DNA from: Nothopassalora personata
Lineage: Eukaryota; Ascomycota; Dothideomycetes; Mycosphaerellales; Mycosphaerellaceae
Assembly: GCA_033816765.1 (NCBI GenBank)
Contig: CM066292.1
Span: forward strand, 2,356,001 to 2,420,000
DNA length: 64,000 nucleotides
Reading direction: 5' to 3'
Shown here piece after piece: positions 29,936 to 41,924 of the stretch; positions within the stretch are counted from its first letter, which is position 1; each line of letters starts with the position of its first letter. Position numbers and translations under genes: made by a program. The notes under the pieces were generated by a model. It worked only from the letters and a program-made list of their open reading frames with translations, did not search any database and was not told the DNA's origin.

Positions 29936-30644
29936 ATGAAAGCCTACTGGTTCGACAACCTCCCCGTACGTCCAGTCCCACCCCGCCCCTCCAACCCCAC
30001 CACCATACCACTCCTCCCTCCCTCCCACTAACCCCATCCCTCCACCAGGGCGACCAACGCGCCCCCCACGACTCCGGCCGCCCCGTCACCCCCGAGAAAT
30101 TAAGCGACCTGGGCATCATCCACCACGAACTGCCCAACAACCTAGCCGCCGTGAACCAAATCGCGTCGGACCGCCAGTACAAGAACCGCGACGAGATTGA
30201 AATTTCCCCCACGTCGCTGCCAAACTACGAGGAGAAGGTGAAGAATTTCTTCCACGAGCATTTGCATGAGGACGAGGAGATTCGGTACATTCTGAAGGGG
30301 GGCGGGTACTTTGATGTGAGGGGGAGGGAGGACGATTGGATCCGGATCAAGTTGGAGGAGGGGGATTTGGTACGTTTGAAAGTAGAAGAGGGGAGCGGGA
30401 GCGGGAGAGGGAGTTGCAGCTCCTCGTAAAGGAAGGAATCTTTGCTGACGTTGAGGGTGAATTCTAGATGATTATGCCAGCGGGGATTTACCATCGGTTC
30501 ACGACTGATGAGCAGAATTATACGAAAGCGTTGAGGCTGTTTAAGGAGGATCCGAAGTGGACGCCGTTGCAGAGGGGGGAGGAGACGGATCGGAATGCTT
30601 TTAGGAAGGAGTATTTGCGGGCGAGGGATGGGGTTGTGGCTTGA
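29936..30644 (+). CDS. ADI1: Acireductone dioxygenase (methionine salvage), three exons
   Basis: Join 29936..29965, 30049..30369, 30468..30644; 175 residues. Oxidises acireductone to the 2-oxo acid precursor of methionine (Fe form) in the cytosolic methionine salvage pathway. It starts MKAYWFDN, the usual ARD start. The cupin metal site HEHLHEDEE gives His, His and Glu ligands (near residues 88-95), and the last His is in [11 protein letters not shown] in exon 3. Exon 1 is only 10 codons; introns are 82 and 98 bp with GTACGT donors and CCAG/TCTAG acceptors, and both are phase 0. Length matches the family (about 175-180). Confidence 0.9.
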
Positions 30645-30957
30645 GTGGCTAGTGAGAGAGGAGGAGGGTTCGATGGTTGAGGTGAGGGGAAGGGACTCGT
30701 GAGAGGATGGGAGCTGGGTAATTATACGAATCTTACCCGGCGGGCGAATGTAGATGTGGCATGCTCTGAGCAGGAGAGGGATTCAACACGATCGAAGCCA
30801 GTGGTACTTCTCTGAGATGATTTCCGTGCGAAGAGATGATACACTGAAGACTGACTCTTCACAATCGTTTCCAACCCATTTCGACGTCTGAACGCCTCGC
30901 TACAAACGTAAGAAGTACTTGCAAAGATCGCTATCATCATCTCATGATGTGGGGTAT

Positions 30958-32005
30958 CTACCAAGTCCGCCTGGGATCGACCTCTCCATGCATCCTCAGC
31001 CTCTCCTGGATCTTCTCCAAAAACATCACCTCATCATCCTCCAACTTGACATGATGCGGCATCTGGATCTTATACGGCTGGATGTGAACATCTTCCATAC
31101 CATCAACAAACTCGACAGATGCCATTGCGTTGCTGAGCTCTCTGCGAAGAGTGCGGTCTGAGTCGCTGCAAAAGTGATCAGTATGGAGGCGAATCGAGAG
31201 TGAGGGCTTGGGGAAAGTCATACCTGCTACTATCACTCCTCGCCTTACCCTGCTCCGCCGCATTCTCACCCCCCTTCTGCTCCCCCCTCTCCTCTCTGCG
31301 CTGCTGTCGCAACTTCCTCCCAGTATCACCAGGCGTCCACCAATACGTCGGATATTGCCTGAGGATATTGTTGAAAATGAGGGCGACAATGACCATCAAC
31401 GTACTATCCATCAGGACAATCGGCACATACCTCCAGCCCATCGCAATAACCTGTGTCTGCGTACTCGCCAGCACGGCCGTCGCACCTCCAGGTGGGTGAA
31501 TCGTATTCGTCAGACTCATCACCAGACTCGCCAACGCACATCCCACCGCCCCAGCAACCCATTGGATATTGTGTGGATACGGCGCCCCAAAGTCGGAGTA
31601 GTGTTCAAATCCCTTTGAGACGGCCACTCCACATATGGCTGCGAGGGTGTTGCCAATGATTGAGTTCCGCGGTTGTGCGAGGGGTGATTTGATCGTGTTG
31701 AAGTCGAGGACTGCCGATGCGCCGAGGGAAGCTATGATTACTGGAGGGTGCCAATCGACGATGCCGGGGGCGTAGTTGCCAATTCCGCCGACGAGGCAGA
31801 GGCCCGCGATTGTGGCGAGGAACGTCACGGGCCATTGAAGGACGGCGTAGGGTTCTTTTGCAGGCTGGGAACGGTATCCGAGCCATCTCGAGATCGGCTT
31901 TGGGAGGTAGCTGAGGCGGTTGTGCGGGACCCAGGGATTGATGTAGCGGTCGATGTCGAAGTCGAGGAGTTGGAAGAGGGGGTTGGGGTCGTTTGGAAGG
32001 GCCAT
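30958..32005 (-). CDS. HPP-family integral membrane protein, two exons
   Basis: Complement join 30958..31165, 31224..32005; 329 residues. The HPP family (PF04982) has four membrane helices and a conserved His-Pro-Pro; members have been linked to nitrite transport in chloroplasts, but fungal roles are not established. Visible: first helix about 55-80 (WPVTFLATIAGLCLVGG), HPPVIIASLGASAVL, a third helix with GNTLAAICGVAVSKG, then TNTIHPPGGATAVLAS, which holds the signature, and a last helix MDSTLMVIVALIF. A basic/Gln-rich cytosolic tail follows. The 58-bp intron (GTATGA donor, TTTGCAG acceptor) joins the tail to SDRTLRRELSNAMASVEF. Without splicing the ORF ends 16 residues later. Convergent with acireductone dioxygenase. 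Confidence 0.87.
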
Positions 32006-32992
32006 TGTGGCGGTGGAGTGCTGGTTCGTGAGGTTTTGCTACGAAGGTGAAATGCGGAATTTCACGATTGGCCTCAGCAGTGGTTAATTCTATAGCGAGA
32101 GCGGATCCATAGCGGCATGAATGACATAAGGAAACGCAAATCGTAGCGTCGTTTTGCCATGACTTAGACTTCACATCATGCTACCCACCAGCGAGCGGTC
32201 TGTGAGCGGGTGACGTGCTTTGCTGCACTCGTACCCGACAACTCCTCGGAGGCTCGTTGCCGAAGTGTGTCTGTCCATCAGAAGTGTCCCTCCCCTCCGA
32301 CCGCTGTCCCGCGCTCTCACGCGTCGTCTGCATAGTCATCAAAGCGGCGCTGATGGAGCATCTGAACGCCCGTAATTCACATGTTCGCAGCTTCGTGAGC
32401 TCGGTGACGTGCCCTGCCCTGGACATGCTTGTTGTCATCCTGCACAGATTCTGCTCATCGATGCGCCTCCGGAGAAAGTCAGACTTGAGGCACTCAGGCA
32501 CTTCGGTACGCCAGATCCGCTCACGTGAGAGCAAAGCTACGTCGAAATTTGTACGTAATTGCCGTGGAGCCTCATATGAGGGTTTGGTGCGCACGACTTC
32601 TTCCACATATCATGAATAATGGAGTCGTCATAAAGTCAGAGCGTGTCTGGCGAGTGTATTCAAGGTGGAAAAGAGTCGCAGGAAGGAGAGATGATATCAA
32701 TTGGGAAGCAGGTTGATAAGGGATGGCAGTACTACCCAATCATTGAGTACAGTCGCTATCTCTGTGCGGACGGGCCACTCCGTTTCTGGCTGTGATGCTT
32801 CTCCGGTCGACATGAACGCTTTGCTTACAGAAGTGAAAATTCAGGTACCTTTTGACCGAAGGGAAAGAGACTGGCGATGAAGGCGGAAAGGTCGTGGTAA
32901 CACTATGATCCTGTAGGCAGCATCTCGAACCTGCGGCCTCTTCGATTTTGCGCCAAGACCAGCGCGAGAAATCGCCAGACCAGACACCAACA
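32006..32992. other. Divergent intergenic region (HPP / UreF)
   Basis: The two genes read away from each other, so this 987-bp stretch holds both promoters. Overlapping ORFs on both strands (up to 141 codons) show no motif. No gene seen. Confidence 0.45.
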
Positions 32993-33745
32993 ATGGCGTC
33001 TCCTTCGCTGCACGCCTTGCTCTTGTTATCAGACTCTGCTCTACCTCTCGGATCATTCGCATTCTCCTCCGGCCTGGAGTCCTTCCTCGGCCACAAGGGA
33101 CTGTCCAACACTCACAGGTCTTCCTCTGCATCGGCAAAGCTAGCAGCTGCCGAGGCCTTCCTGGAGCAGTCAGTGGTCAACTTGGCCTCGTCCGCCTTGC
33201 CGTATGTGCTTTCTGCATACCACAATCCGTCCACGTTGCAAGACCTGGACAACGACTTTGATGCAAGCACACCCTGCACCGTGGCGAGACGAGCCAGCAT
33301 CGCTCAAGGCCGAGCATTGTTGCAGATCTGGGAGCGAGCTTTGCGGCCCTCTGCCGCTGCAGGAGAGGCCAGGGAGAATGTATCGTCGTTTGCGGTCAAG
33401 TTGAAGTCGAACCTGATCGATGACTTGGGTCTCCAGCTGCAAGCTCATTTCGCACCACTCTTCGGTGCTGTATGCGCTGCGCTATCGCTGTCGCTGCATG
33501 ACACTGCGTATCTCTTCTTGCTCAATCATGCCAAGGCAGTGCTATCGGCGGCTGTAAGAGCAAGCGTGATCGGCCCGTATCAAAATCAGGCTTTATTGGC
33601 ACACTCTCGGTTGCAGGAGTGCATCAATTCTTGCATAGAGCGCGAGAGGAGTTCTCAAGTGGACTTGGCTGCTGTGACTGTCCCAATCATGGATCTGTGG
33701 ATGGGTCGACATGAGTTGCTGTATTCAAGGATCTTCAACTCATGA
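32993..33745 (+). CDS. ureF: Urease accessory protein UreF
   Basis: A 250-residue UreF (PF01730). UreF sits with UreD/UreH and UreG on apo-urease and helps deliver Ni to the active site in the cytosol. The N-terminal family signature LLLLSDSALPLGSFAFSSGLE is at residues 8-28. The rest is all helical, with the conserved QGRALLQIWERAL segment (near 104-116) and a late YQNQALLAHSRLQECI helix. I chose the ATG at 32993 (AACA ATG GCG); the in-frame ATG at 32948 would add 15 charged residues that the family lacks. No intron. The urease structural gene is not in the window. Confidence 0.87.
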   Translation: MASPSLHALLLLSDSALPLGSFAFSSGLESFLGHKGLSNTHRSSSASAKLAAAEAFLEQSVVNLASSALPYVLSAYHNPSTLQDLDNDFDASTPCTVARRASIAQGRALLQIWERALRPSAAAGEARENVSSFAVKLKSNLIDDLGLQLQAHFAPLFGAVCAALSLSLHDTAYLFLLNHAKAVLSAAVRASVIGPYQNQALLAHSRLQECINSCIERERSSQVDLAAVTVPIMDLWMGRHELLYSRIFNS

Positions 33746-36700
33746 TCACCGTACAGTACTTCAGCTGCGATGCCGTTCATCTTACGCAATCCAATCGATT
33801 CTGGTCCCACGCTTGCCTTCCCAAATCGTCAACCCTGCTGCGCTCTACAGTTCGTCCTCTGATCACAACTCCGCCGAGTAGTGATCGAATACTTTCCCAA
33901 GAGTACTCTCTTGGTCTATCTCGACATAGTACTGTTCCGAGGTCATGAACACCGAACATTGAATGACCTTGGGCGGTACCTTCATCTCAAGCCACGATGC
34001 GTCCTTTCTGCTCATCTCCTCGAAGCCATGATGATGTTGGTGGGCTCGAGGTTGATTGTTGATGTTCGCGACGAGTACCAGAGTTCCGTTCCTTGGATGG
34101 ACTGCCGACACAATCCACCTTCGCTTTCGAAGCAGCCACTCTATTGCGGAGGCGGTCTGCAGGCGCTCGCGCATTGGCAGGCCCAGATAGAGGAGGCAGC
34201 GCAGCGACGGTCAATTTCTAAGGACGGCTTGAGGCTTGGAAGGTGCGTTGTCTGCGCGCAGAGTTTGCGTGTTTCAGAGAGAAGCGGAAGATTTCAACCA
34301 AGCCAAGGATGGTGGAAGAACGGTTACTTGTGAGCGGAAGAACAAGCGCATCGCGACCAGTCTGCTCAGCACAGACCTGAACTCGAGACTATTCACTCTT
34401 TTCCAAAGACCGCATGACCACCACCTCAAAGCATACCTCAGAAGTTTTCACAGACGTGTCTGAGAGTGGTGCCACTCTCAACTCCGAAACATCGCTTACT
34501 GATCGTACATCAAAAGGAGTCTTGTGTTGGGCGACAGATCCTCGACGCCCATGCTCCGGCCTCCAAAATCCCGCTCGCCTTGAGCAGCGCACATCCACTT
34601 GAACCAGCAATCGTCGCCCTTCACACACACGATCTCTTCAGTAGTGCAACGCCCACTGGTTACAAGTGTCGAAGCAGGCGAGAAGGTCCATCAGCTTGGT
34701 GATCTCCTTGGGGTCAAGCATGCAATCTCCCTGGACAAGCCAGACTGGAACCACGACCATCCGGCTCCAAGATGGCTTCATGAAGGGCTCTCCTCACAAT
34801 GGCTCTGAAGCGCGTTCTCCGTGATTGAAGTACACCGTCAGTTGCATATATTACCAATTCAGCTTTACAGTGTGCTCGGTGCCCGCGGGTATTATAGTGG
34901 GTTTTTCGTCAACCCCAGCCCGGCCAACCTTCCTCTCGAAGACAGGCCGCTTAATGCAAGTGTTCCTCAGAAAATACTTCAGCAAAGCAAAGACCTCAGC
35001 TGCGGTTCTTGGGATTGCCATGCTGATGGCCTTTGCTGGTGTGAGTCGCTGTCTGTGCCGCTGCGGATGCGTTGCTGAAGCCGTTTACAAATTGAGCTGG
35101 ATGTTACTGCTGCTACTGGCGACATGAGTGTGTAAGTGGCGGTCGATCTCCGTGTGGTTGCAGAGGCAAGAAGAAAGATTGACGGACGAGACGAGGAAAC
35201 GAAGGAAAGGGCACTGCATAACCGAACAGTGATATTCGGCATTTACCGAAATCGCGTAGTCACTTCACTTCACCTCAACTACTCCCTCTCCTCGATCAGT
35301 CATCGGCTTTTAAGACAGCTGTCCTCTGGAGTTCACAAAAGTTGCGCATCGGCAATCATCGCGGGATGACACGCTGGAATAGGCTGTCTGTCTGACCGTT
35401 CAAGGCGGCCAGGCGCGTGTAGAAAGAAGATCACGCCCTGAAGGAAAGAGAGGCGCCCATGCCCGGTATGAATCAAGGAGACTGACAGCAGGTACAAACC
35501 TCTTGTCGTGGCTATCACTGCGCTATGGGTGGTTTTCTTGAGCGGCTGGCTATGTATGAGCGGACTTCATCAACGACAGATTGATCCCGCGATATCGCAC
35601 TTGGGTGTCAGTTCGCAAAGGCCGTCCGGAGGGTGCTGGCAAGCATTGTCGCCGCATAGCTCGTCAGCTTTGAGCGTCAAGAAGATCGCCCTCCTGCTTT
35701 TGAGAGCTAACGTGACAGCAGCATGCTCAATCGAAGCTCAAGGAAGAGTGTTATAGGATTGCGAACTGCTCGGCAAGTACACGAGTACATCACGGGGCAT
35801 ATGACTGGGTCGTTCGGATATATCCGACATGTCAATTGGGCCCAAAGCTGCGGAAGCTAATGGGTGGCCAAGATCTCGGACACCGACCGCCCTCACGGCA
35901 AGTCGAACTCACCGCGATACGACAATGCCGAAGGTGTGGGCGAGACAACAAAGATATGCAAGTCGCCGATTCGCTCAGAATGGCTTGGCGCTAGTGCATG
36001 TCCATGTCTCGGGGAGCAGGATCGCCGAAAGGCACCGAGATATTTCCCCCCCCCCCCCTTTTTGACACATACCCAGAGACCACAGATGCTCAAATCTTGT
36101 GAGTCAGCATCACGACCGGAACCGACATCTCGGACGACGTCTGCCGAGCCCTCGGGATCTTGATCCGAGTACAGTGTTCTGGTTGGCCGCGACTAGCGAA
36201 CAGCATCTCTGAACGAGCTTGGCATCCACAACGGTAGGCCGAAGCACATCTGCTCTAGCCTACAGGGCAATATGGAAGGGCTAGCACGATCCAAGTTGCA
36301 AGTGGCGACGCCCGCGGAGCACATGTGTACATGTGGCTCGGCAGGGTCTGGCCGAGGCCTTGGCCAGAGCTGCTTCACCTACTTCTTCGCTACTCAACAT
36401 TGGCATGACGTGAGTATTGTATAGTAGGGCTGTATCAAGCCTCTGGCATGATACTGAGAGGACGCGTACGCATTGGAAAGAGTGCAACATGATGTAAGTC
36501 GCTCTGCCAGGGTCATCAACGACACTTCAATCAATGATAATACCAAGCACGCCATGGCTATGATGCGTAATAGTCAGGCAAGATGGAGGTGCGCAGCATG
36601 TTTTTGAGCAGATATATAGGACTTGGAGTCGAGCTCCTGTCTTACTGTCATACGACACATCAGATAGCACCGACGACAACCAATCAGCACCACCAACAAA

Positions 36701-36766
36701 CAATTTCAACACGGCAAATATTGCGTTCCCAATCACCAAGATCAACTTCCAATCCCACGCAAGAAA
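33746..36766. other. 3-kb stretch with no confident gene
   Basis: Many ORFs of 60-150 codons overlap on both strands. The least unlikely is minus-strand 33863-34174 (103 codons, ending VEIDQESTLGKVFDHYSAEL), which lies convergent to UreF, but I find no recognisable domain or partner exon. A C13 run is at 36046-36058. No tRNA or rRNA seen. It could hold a fast-evolving gene with several introns or old, decayed coding DNA. Confidence 0.3.
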
Positions 36767-37252
36767 ATGCCTGGCGACCGAAGAAGCATCCACTCCAACG
36801 TCGGCGGCTCGTCAGAGCCCACCACCCAAACAAACCGCCTCTCTAACAACCAATGGCTCGCAGACGAAGTCTACCCAACAATCGGCCCCTCACAAAGCAC
36901 CTCCAGAAGCCAGAGCCGCTCCCGCAAAACCTCACCACTCGACAACAACCGCAATGGCAGAACATCACTAGACAACTCCAACACCATGATGCATGCTCGC
37001 GACATGCCCGCCGAGTCCATCGCCTTCGCAGAAAACTACAAGTCGAAGCGGGAACGATCCAAGTCGCGCTCAAGGATGGACCGTGAGTCCTCTTACTCTA
37101 CGCCAAGGAGCAGCAGTCGATCGACCTATGACACTCGTCGACTTTCCACGCACGAGAAGGTGTGGACGGACGCGAACGATAAGGAGAGGAAGCACGGAGA
37201 GTTCTTGGAGAAGGTGCTGAGCCATAAGCTTTCGCCGTCATTCTTGAAGTAG
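36767..37252 (+). CDS. Small Ser/Arg-rich hypothetical protein
   Basis: A 161-residue protein, not recognised. It starts MPGDRRSIHSNVGG and is rich in Ser, Arg and Asn with RSQSRSRKTS and RSKSRSRMDR segments, then a conserved-looking end HEKVWTDANDKERKHGEFLE and KLSPSFLK. Composition suggests an intrinsically disordered, phosphorylated, possibly RNA- or scaffold-associated protein; that is inference. Start context (AAA ATG CCT) is acceptable and an AC-rich, untranslated-leader-like stretch of about 130 bp precedes it, as in other fungal genes. Confidence 0.6.
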   Translation: MPGDRRSIHSNVGGSSEPTTQTNRLSNNQWLADEVYPTIGPSQSTSRSQSRSRKTSPLDNNRNGRTSLDNSNTMMHARDMPAESIAFAENYKSKRERSKSRSRMDRESSYSTPRSSSRSTYDTRRLSTHEKVWTDANDKERKHGEFLEKVLSHKLSPSFLK

Positions 37253-38222
37253 AGAGGGTGCGATGTCGCACCACGGGGAGAAGGTATACGATTGAGACGG
37301 GGGTTCGATACGAAGGGGAGAGTCTTGTGGCAGACTGTGTGAGGTTCAGCCGTTGTATTAGCATGTACTGCGTAGCGAGCACGATGTATGAGATTATGGT
37401 ATTTGTCCTTGGCTTTTCGAATCGTCTCAAAGACTACATGGTAGGTCCAATCCGCAAGGCGAACGTGCGGCAAAAAGAACAACGGTCCCTGCTGGAGAGG
37501 GAAGATTGAGCCTCCTCCTCCTCCTCCTCCTCCTGCGACCAGTCGTGATGTTGTTGCGACTAGTGTCGCCGCAGTGCAACAGAGTATGATCGAATTAGCG
37601 TGCTTGACGCAGTTCAGCCAATTCACCAAGCACGGTCGTCAAGGGATACCATTCTGTGTTTTCCACATACAGTTTCAAGTCGTCCCCTCTTTCGCAAGCA
37701 TATGTGCTATCATGAAGCCGCACAGGACGAGTTTGCACATGCGCGACTCCCAGTCCACCTCTTGCTGCTCTAAACTTTTTGCCGTTGTGGTCAAACATCC
37801 TCTAAGCGGGTCGCAGAGTCATCAAGAACGCTTGTAGCGCCTCGCCAGATCGAGATCAATCTGTGTGCGATGAGAGCCGACTAGCCAGGTCATATGAATT
37901 GCAGCAGGGTACCAAGAGTGAGTGCCCGAGCTCGTGGATCTTGCATCGAAGTCTGCTGGAAGTTGGAGACAGGGTGGAGGGTCGCGACTGTTGGTAGACT
38001 GTGGGGACATAAGGTTGACTCGGTTATGTGTGCGACCAGCATCCGGAGATGGCCTATATTGCTTCGAGTCTGTGTTTGTCCTCAATATCTTCAGAATGTG
38101 CTGGAGCTTTCTGGTGTGGTATATCTTCCTGGTTCACTGCTCACAGCTTCCCGATAGTGCTCAGCCGATTACTCTGAATCGTAATGTACGCTGAAATAAT
38201 CCACTGGTATATGCATGTCGCC
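37253..38222. other. Intergenic, no gene seen
   Basis: Contains the CCT8 microsatellite at 37511. Short overlapping ORFs only. It separates the small Ser/Arg protein from the 3' end of the methyltransferase. Confidence 0.4.
37511..37534 (+). repeat. (CCT)8 microsatellite
   Basis: Eight perfect CCT units, in the 3' region of the Ser/Arg-rich protein gene. Confidence 0.9.
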
Positions 38223-39320
38223 TCAACGCTCGTCACAACACTTCACGGTATCAAGTTTCACGATCTGTCTGGCAGACGGCGGTTTCTGTCCATACACGAT
38301 ATATCTGGTATCGTCAGCAGTGTTGCCCCTCTCCAGAATGGCGATCACTTACAATGGGCAGTATGTATGTATCCTCTTCTGCTTCCACTCATGCTTGACC
38401 TCCATGAGCAGCACCTCCAATTCCTGCACTGTCCAGCCAAGGCCCTGGGTGAAGGTCCGCAAGCTCAACCCGGAAACACCTTCAAGCAAACCGATCAAGA
38501 ACAGAAGTCCAGCTTCTCGCAATCGCTTGTCCTTTGGCCACGGTCCGATAGGAATCTTGAATGGCTTGATCGTCACATTGATGAAGCCAGCATCCTCCAT
38601 AGCCTGCTTCATTTGCCCAGGGTAACACCTCCCTGTGAGACCAAACTTTCGGATGCCCGCTTCCCACAGGTTCTCCCATCTCTGCACAGCACTATCTTCG
38701 GGAAATGTGTTGTCGTCAGAGCCGAAGTTGAGGTCAAATTCTTGATTCTCGACCCAGCCGCCCGGTTGCAGGACTTTGAATGCTTGGTCGTAAAAGAATT
38801 GCCATGACTTGACTGAGAAGCCATTGATAAGGCGGGAGTGCACGAAGTCAAACTGCTGGTTGAAGGTCCATGTTTCATCGGCGTCGGCAATCTGGAACTC
38901 TAGGTTTGGCGGAACTGCTGTAGGTTGTATCGGCGATAGATCAGTGCCAACGACTTGCGAGTGAGGATAGTCATCCGCCATATCGATAGCCCAGATGCCG
39001 GTGCCAGTGCCAATGTCCAGTACCATTCTGGGATTCTGAATTGGCGCTATGAAGTGTCTCTCTTCCATGGTGAGACGGATACTGTGGTAGGTGATATCCA
39101 TTCGTTCTTGCTCAGATTCATCATTCGGCATGACGTATTTTCCTCGCCGGAAGGCATGGTACGTCCGACCATTTTCTTGTTCGTACTCGAATATGCTTGA
39201 GGCTGCGGATTCTGTCGATAAGTAACCCTCGTCGTAGCCAGAGTCGTCACTGAAAGCATCACCAGACTCCCGAGCTTCGACCTCGACTTGCTCTAGCTGC
39301 ATCTCCATACCAGCTGCCAT
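38223..39320 (-). CDS. SAM-dependent methyltransferase (LaeA-like class), two exons
   Basis: Complement join 38223..38304, 38353..39320; 349 residues. A class I methyltransferase of the large fungal group that includes LaeA and many cluster tailoring enzymes. Motif I is VLDIGTGTGIWAIDMAD (about 100-116); the acidic ribose ligand follows in VVGTDLSPIQP; motif II-like in FDFVHSRLI; and post-motif WVENQEFDL. The N-terminus has the usual acidic lead and the segment NGRTYHAFRRGKYVMPND. The 48-bp intron (GTAAGT donor, ACCAG acceptor) restores the family's C-terminus YIVYGQKP; unspliced, the ORF stops at 38349 right after the donor. Substrate unknown. It is divergent from the P450 at 39819 over 498 bp. 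Confidence 0.85.
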
Positions 39321-39818
39321 GACGAGATGGCTAAATGAACAGATCGTCGTGACTGTCGTCCTCTTGGAAGCATGTCAGAGCCGGTGTATATAGCCAATTG
39401 ACGCCTGAGACCTGATTTTGGCGATGAGTGGTCGCCACGGACAGATAGTGCTTGGCGGGCAGTATGTGGACGATTTTAGACTGTTTCGCAGTCGGTCCAG
39501 ACTTCAGTGATGAGAAATTCGTCGTCCATGCGCGCCAAAACTGCCACGTGAATGATCTTGTTTCAGCACCTCGCATCTGGACTGGACCCTCAATGTACTT
39601 TATCTCACTCGCTTCACCGGCGCGCGCCGCACGGCTCAACGTAGAACATGGATGCCGTCTCAGCGACGCCATCTGAATCGTGCGGCCTCAGGCACTCAAT
39701 CCGAGATCGGGCCGAGATCCCCAGCCGAGCCGACAAAGCGCGGGATTGGTCCTCCCTCCTTGTGCTCGCCGATTTGTGCCAAAAGAACAAAAGGACGACA
39801 ACCTGTGCCTGTGCCACG
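39321..39818. promoter_or_regulatory. Shared divergent promoter (methyltransferase / P450)
   Basis: 498 bp between two divergent start codons. Sharing implies possible joint control of the two enzymes. I see no clear cluster-regulator palindrome; the assignment is from layout only. Confidence 0.45.
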
Positions 39819-41461
39819 ATGGCAGAGCTGCCCAGCATATCACCCATCCTCGCCTCACTCCTGGTGTTGCTGCTGTCCTACCTCATCATTGGCGGCATAG
39901 TCAATTACGCCAAGCTACGGCAGTTCAAGGGACCACGCGCCGCAGCCTTCAGTCGCGCGTGGCTGTTTTGGGAAGAGTGCAGTGCCCGTCTGCCCAAGTC
40001 GCAGCGAGATGCTCTCCGAGACTATGGTATGCTCCCCTATGCCTCCACAGATGAAGTCGAAAAAGGTCGTCTGACCAGGATCAATAGGATCGCCGGCCCG
40101 CATAGGTCCGAATTTGCTTGTCACCGATGATCCCGAATTGATTCGGCACATGGCTGCACCGGGTTCGCGATGGACCAGGTCGCATTGGTATGATGCCATG
40201 AAGCTTGATCCGAGATTAGACACAGTCTTCTCGACCCGTGACGAGCAACTTCATACCGAGCTGAAGGCCAAAGAAGCTGGTGGCGTGAGTACTTGACCCT
40301 AAACTTGGCAGCATGTGACTGACACCCCAAGTACAATGGTCGTGATATTGCAACCTTCGAGCCTGATATCGACGCCAGGGTTAACGATATGATCTATCTG
40401 ATCAAGAACACGTACAACGGTCTACCGATGGACCTGGCGAATATTGCCCGCTTCTTCACACTGGACGTGCTCAGCACCGTGGCGTTCGGGTCACCTTTCG
40501 GCTTTATGGCTGCCAACGATGATCTTTGGGGCTACAACAAGCTGAATACCTCTTTCATGGTCATTCTCGGCTTACAAGCGAATCATTCGTCGGTCTACAA
40601 CTTCTTCGCGCAACCATGGCTCCGGGCTGTGGCGGCACCTAAAGTGACCGACAAATCTGGTATTGGTCCAGCATTAGCCTTTGCCCAGAAGGCAGTTGCA
40701 GCGCGGTACGGTCCTGATGCCAAGGTCAAGAATGATATGCTTGGCCACTTTGTCGAGAAGGGTCTATCGCAACTTCAATGTGAAGCCGAGGCTTTTCTCC
40801 AGATCATCGCAGGCTCCGATTCGACCACTGGGGTCATGATGAGTGTCATATTCATGCTTGCAGGAAGTCCTCCAACGTACGCCAAGCTTCGAGCCGAGGT
40901 CGATAACGCAGTCAAAGCGGGTGTGTCAAGACCCGTGGTCAAATACACCGAAGCCTTGAAGCTGCCGTATCTCAAAGCGGTTGTCCAGGAGACCATCAGA
41001 ATGTTTCCACCACTTTTCGGGTTGAAGTCAAAGGTGACTCTTACTGGTGACACTTTCAAAGATATCTATTTTCCGCCAGGTACCGAGGTTTGCGACTGCA
41101 ACGACGCCGTAATGCGCAACAAGACTGTCTTTGGCCAAGATGCTGAATACTTTCGACCTGAGCGGCTCCTTGAGGGCGACGAGGCCACGCGCAGAGCCCG
41201 TCAGCAAGCAATTGATACATCCTTTGGAGCCGGCAGGTTCCAGTGCTTAGGCAAGCATATAGCCATGATGGAGTGCCATAAGGCGGTGTTTGAGGTATTT
41301 CACAATTCCGCTCAAAACGTGAGCTCAAAAATACTGACTCCAAACAGATCATGGCAAGATTCGACTTCCAGCTGGCCGATCCAACGAAGGGCATTGACTC
41401 GATTGCCCACAATGTGCATATCGCCTCCGGCTTGAATTTGATAGCACGGCCTCGTGCGTAG
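39819..41461 (+). CDS. Cytochrome P450 (pisatin-demethylase-like group), four exons
   Basis: Join 39819..40026, 40088..40284, 40332..41294, 41348..41461; 493 residues. ER-anchored P450 with N-terminal helix (about 9-28). Exons join in frame at DYG/SPARIGPNLLVTDDPE, GG/YNGRD and VFE/IMARFDFQ. The I-helix has AGSDST (Asp-Thr-type oxygen activation), the K-helix QETIRMFPP (ExxR), PERF-type FRPERLL and the haem loop FGAGRFQCLGKHIA. The C-terminus ends HIASGLNLIARPRA. Introns are 61, 47 and 53 bp. Relatives hydroxylate or demethylate plant or fungal phenolics and polyketides; the real substrate is unknown. Divergent to the methyltransferase and followed by the catalase pseudogene and the TauD gene. 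Confidence 0.85.
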
Positions 41462-41924
41462 AGTGGAGATGACAGAACCCCAAACAGGACGAGACGATAC
41501 AGATGCATGAAGCGAATGATACCCCTAGCATAATGCATAGTTGAGCATAAGCTCGTGCACCACAGTTGCATCGACATACTGATCGAATGTTTGTAAGAAG
41601 CGTACCACCCACGGCATGATCATCATCGAGCCTGGTCCGAGTCGCTAACGTCCTATCATGCCTATTCCTGCATGTTCCCATCTTTTACAGCCCGCCTTGA
41701 CCCCACATCTAGACAGCGAGCGTTACACGGCCAAAGCGACGATGATAACCTTTGTGATATCCTCAGGGAAACAACTACACCACAGTTTCAGGACGAATTC
41801 TTTGTACAGGGCTTTCAAGATGGCACAGTTTAATTCTAACAAGCTGGACGAGCACGGTACTACACTCTAGCCGAACGGTGACCCATCGCGGACCCTACCA
41901 GTTCCGTGAACATGAGAGGGACTC

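Noticed and set aside
36046..36058. C13 homopolymer
   Set aside because: An isolated homopolymer in intergenic DNA, possibly of uncertain length; no structure around it.
38184..38807. 207-codon plus-strand ORF over the methyltransferase 3' end
   Set aside because: It is antisense to the spliced methyltransferase, whose SAM motifs and restored C-terminus settle the strand.
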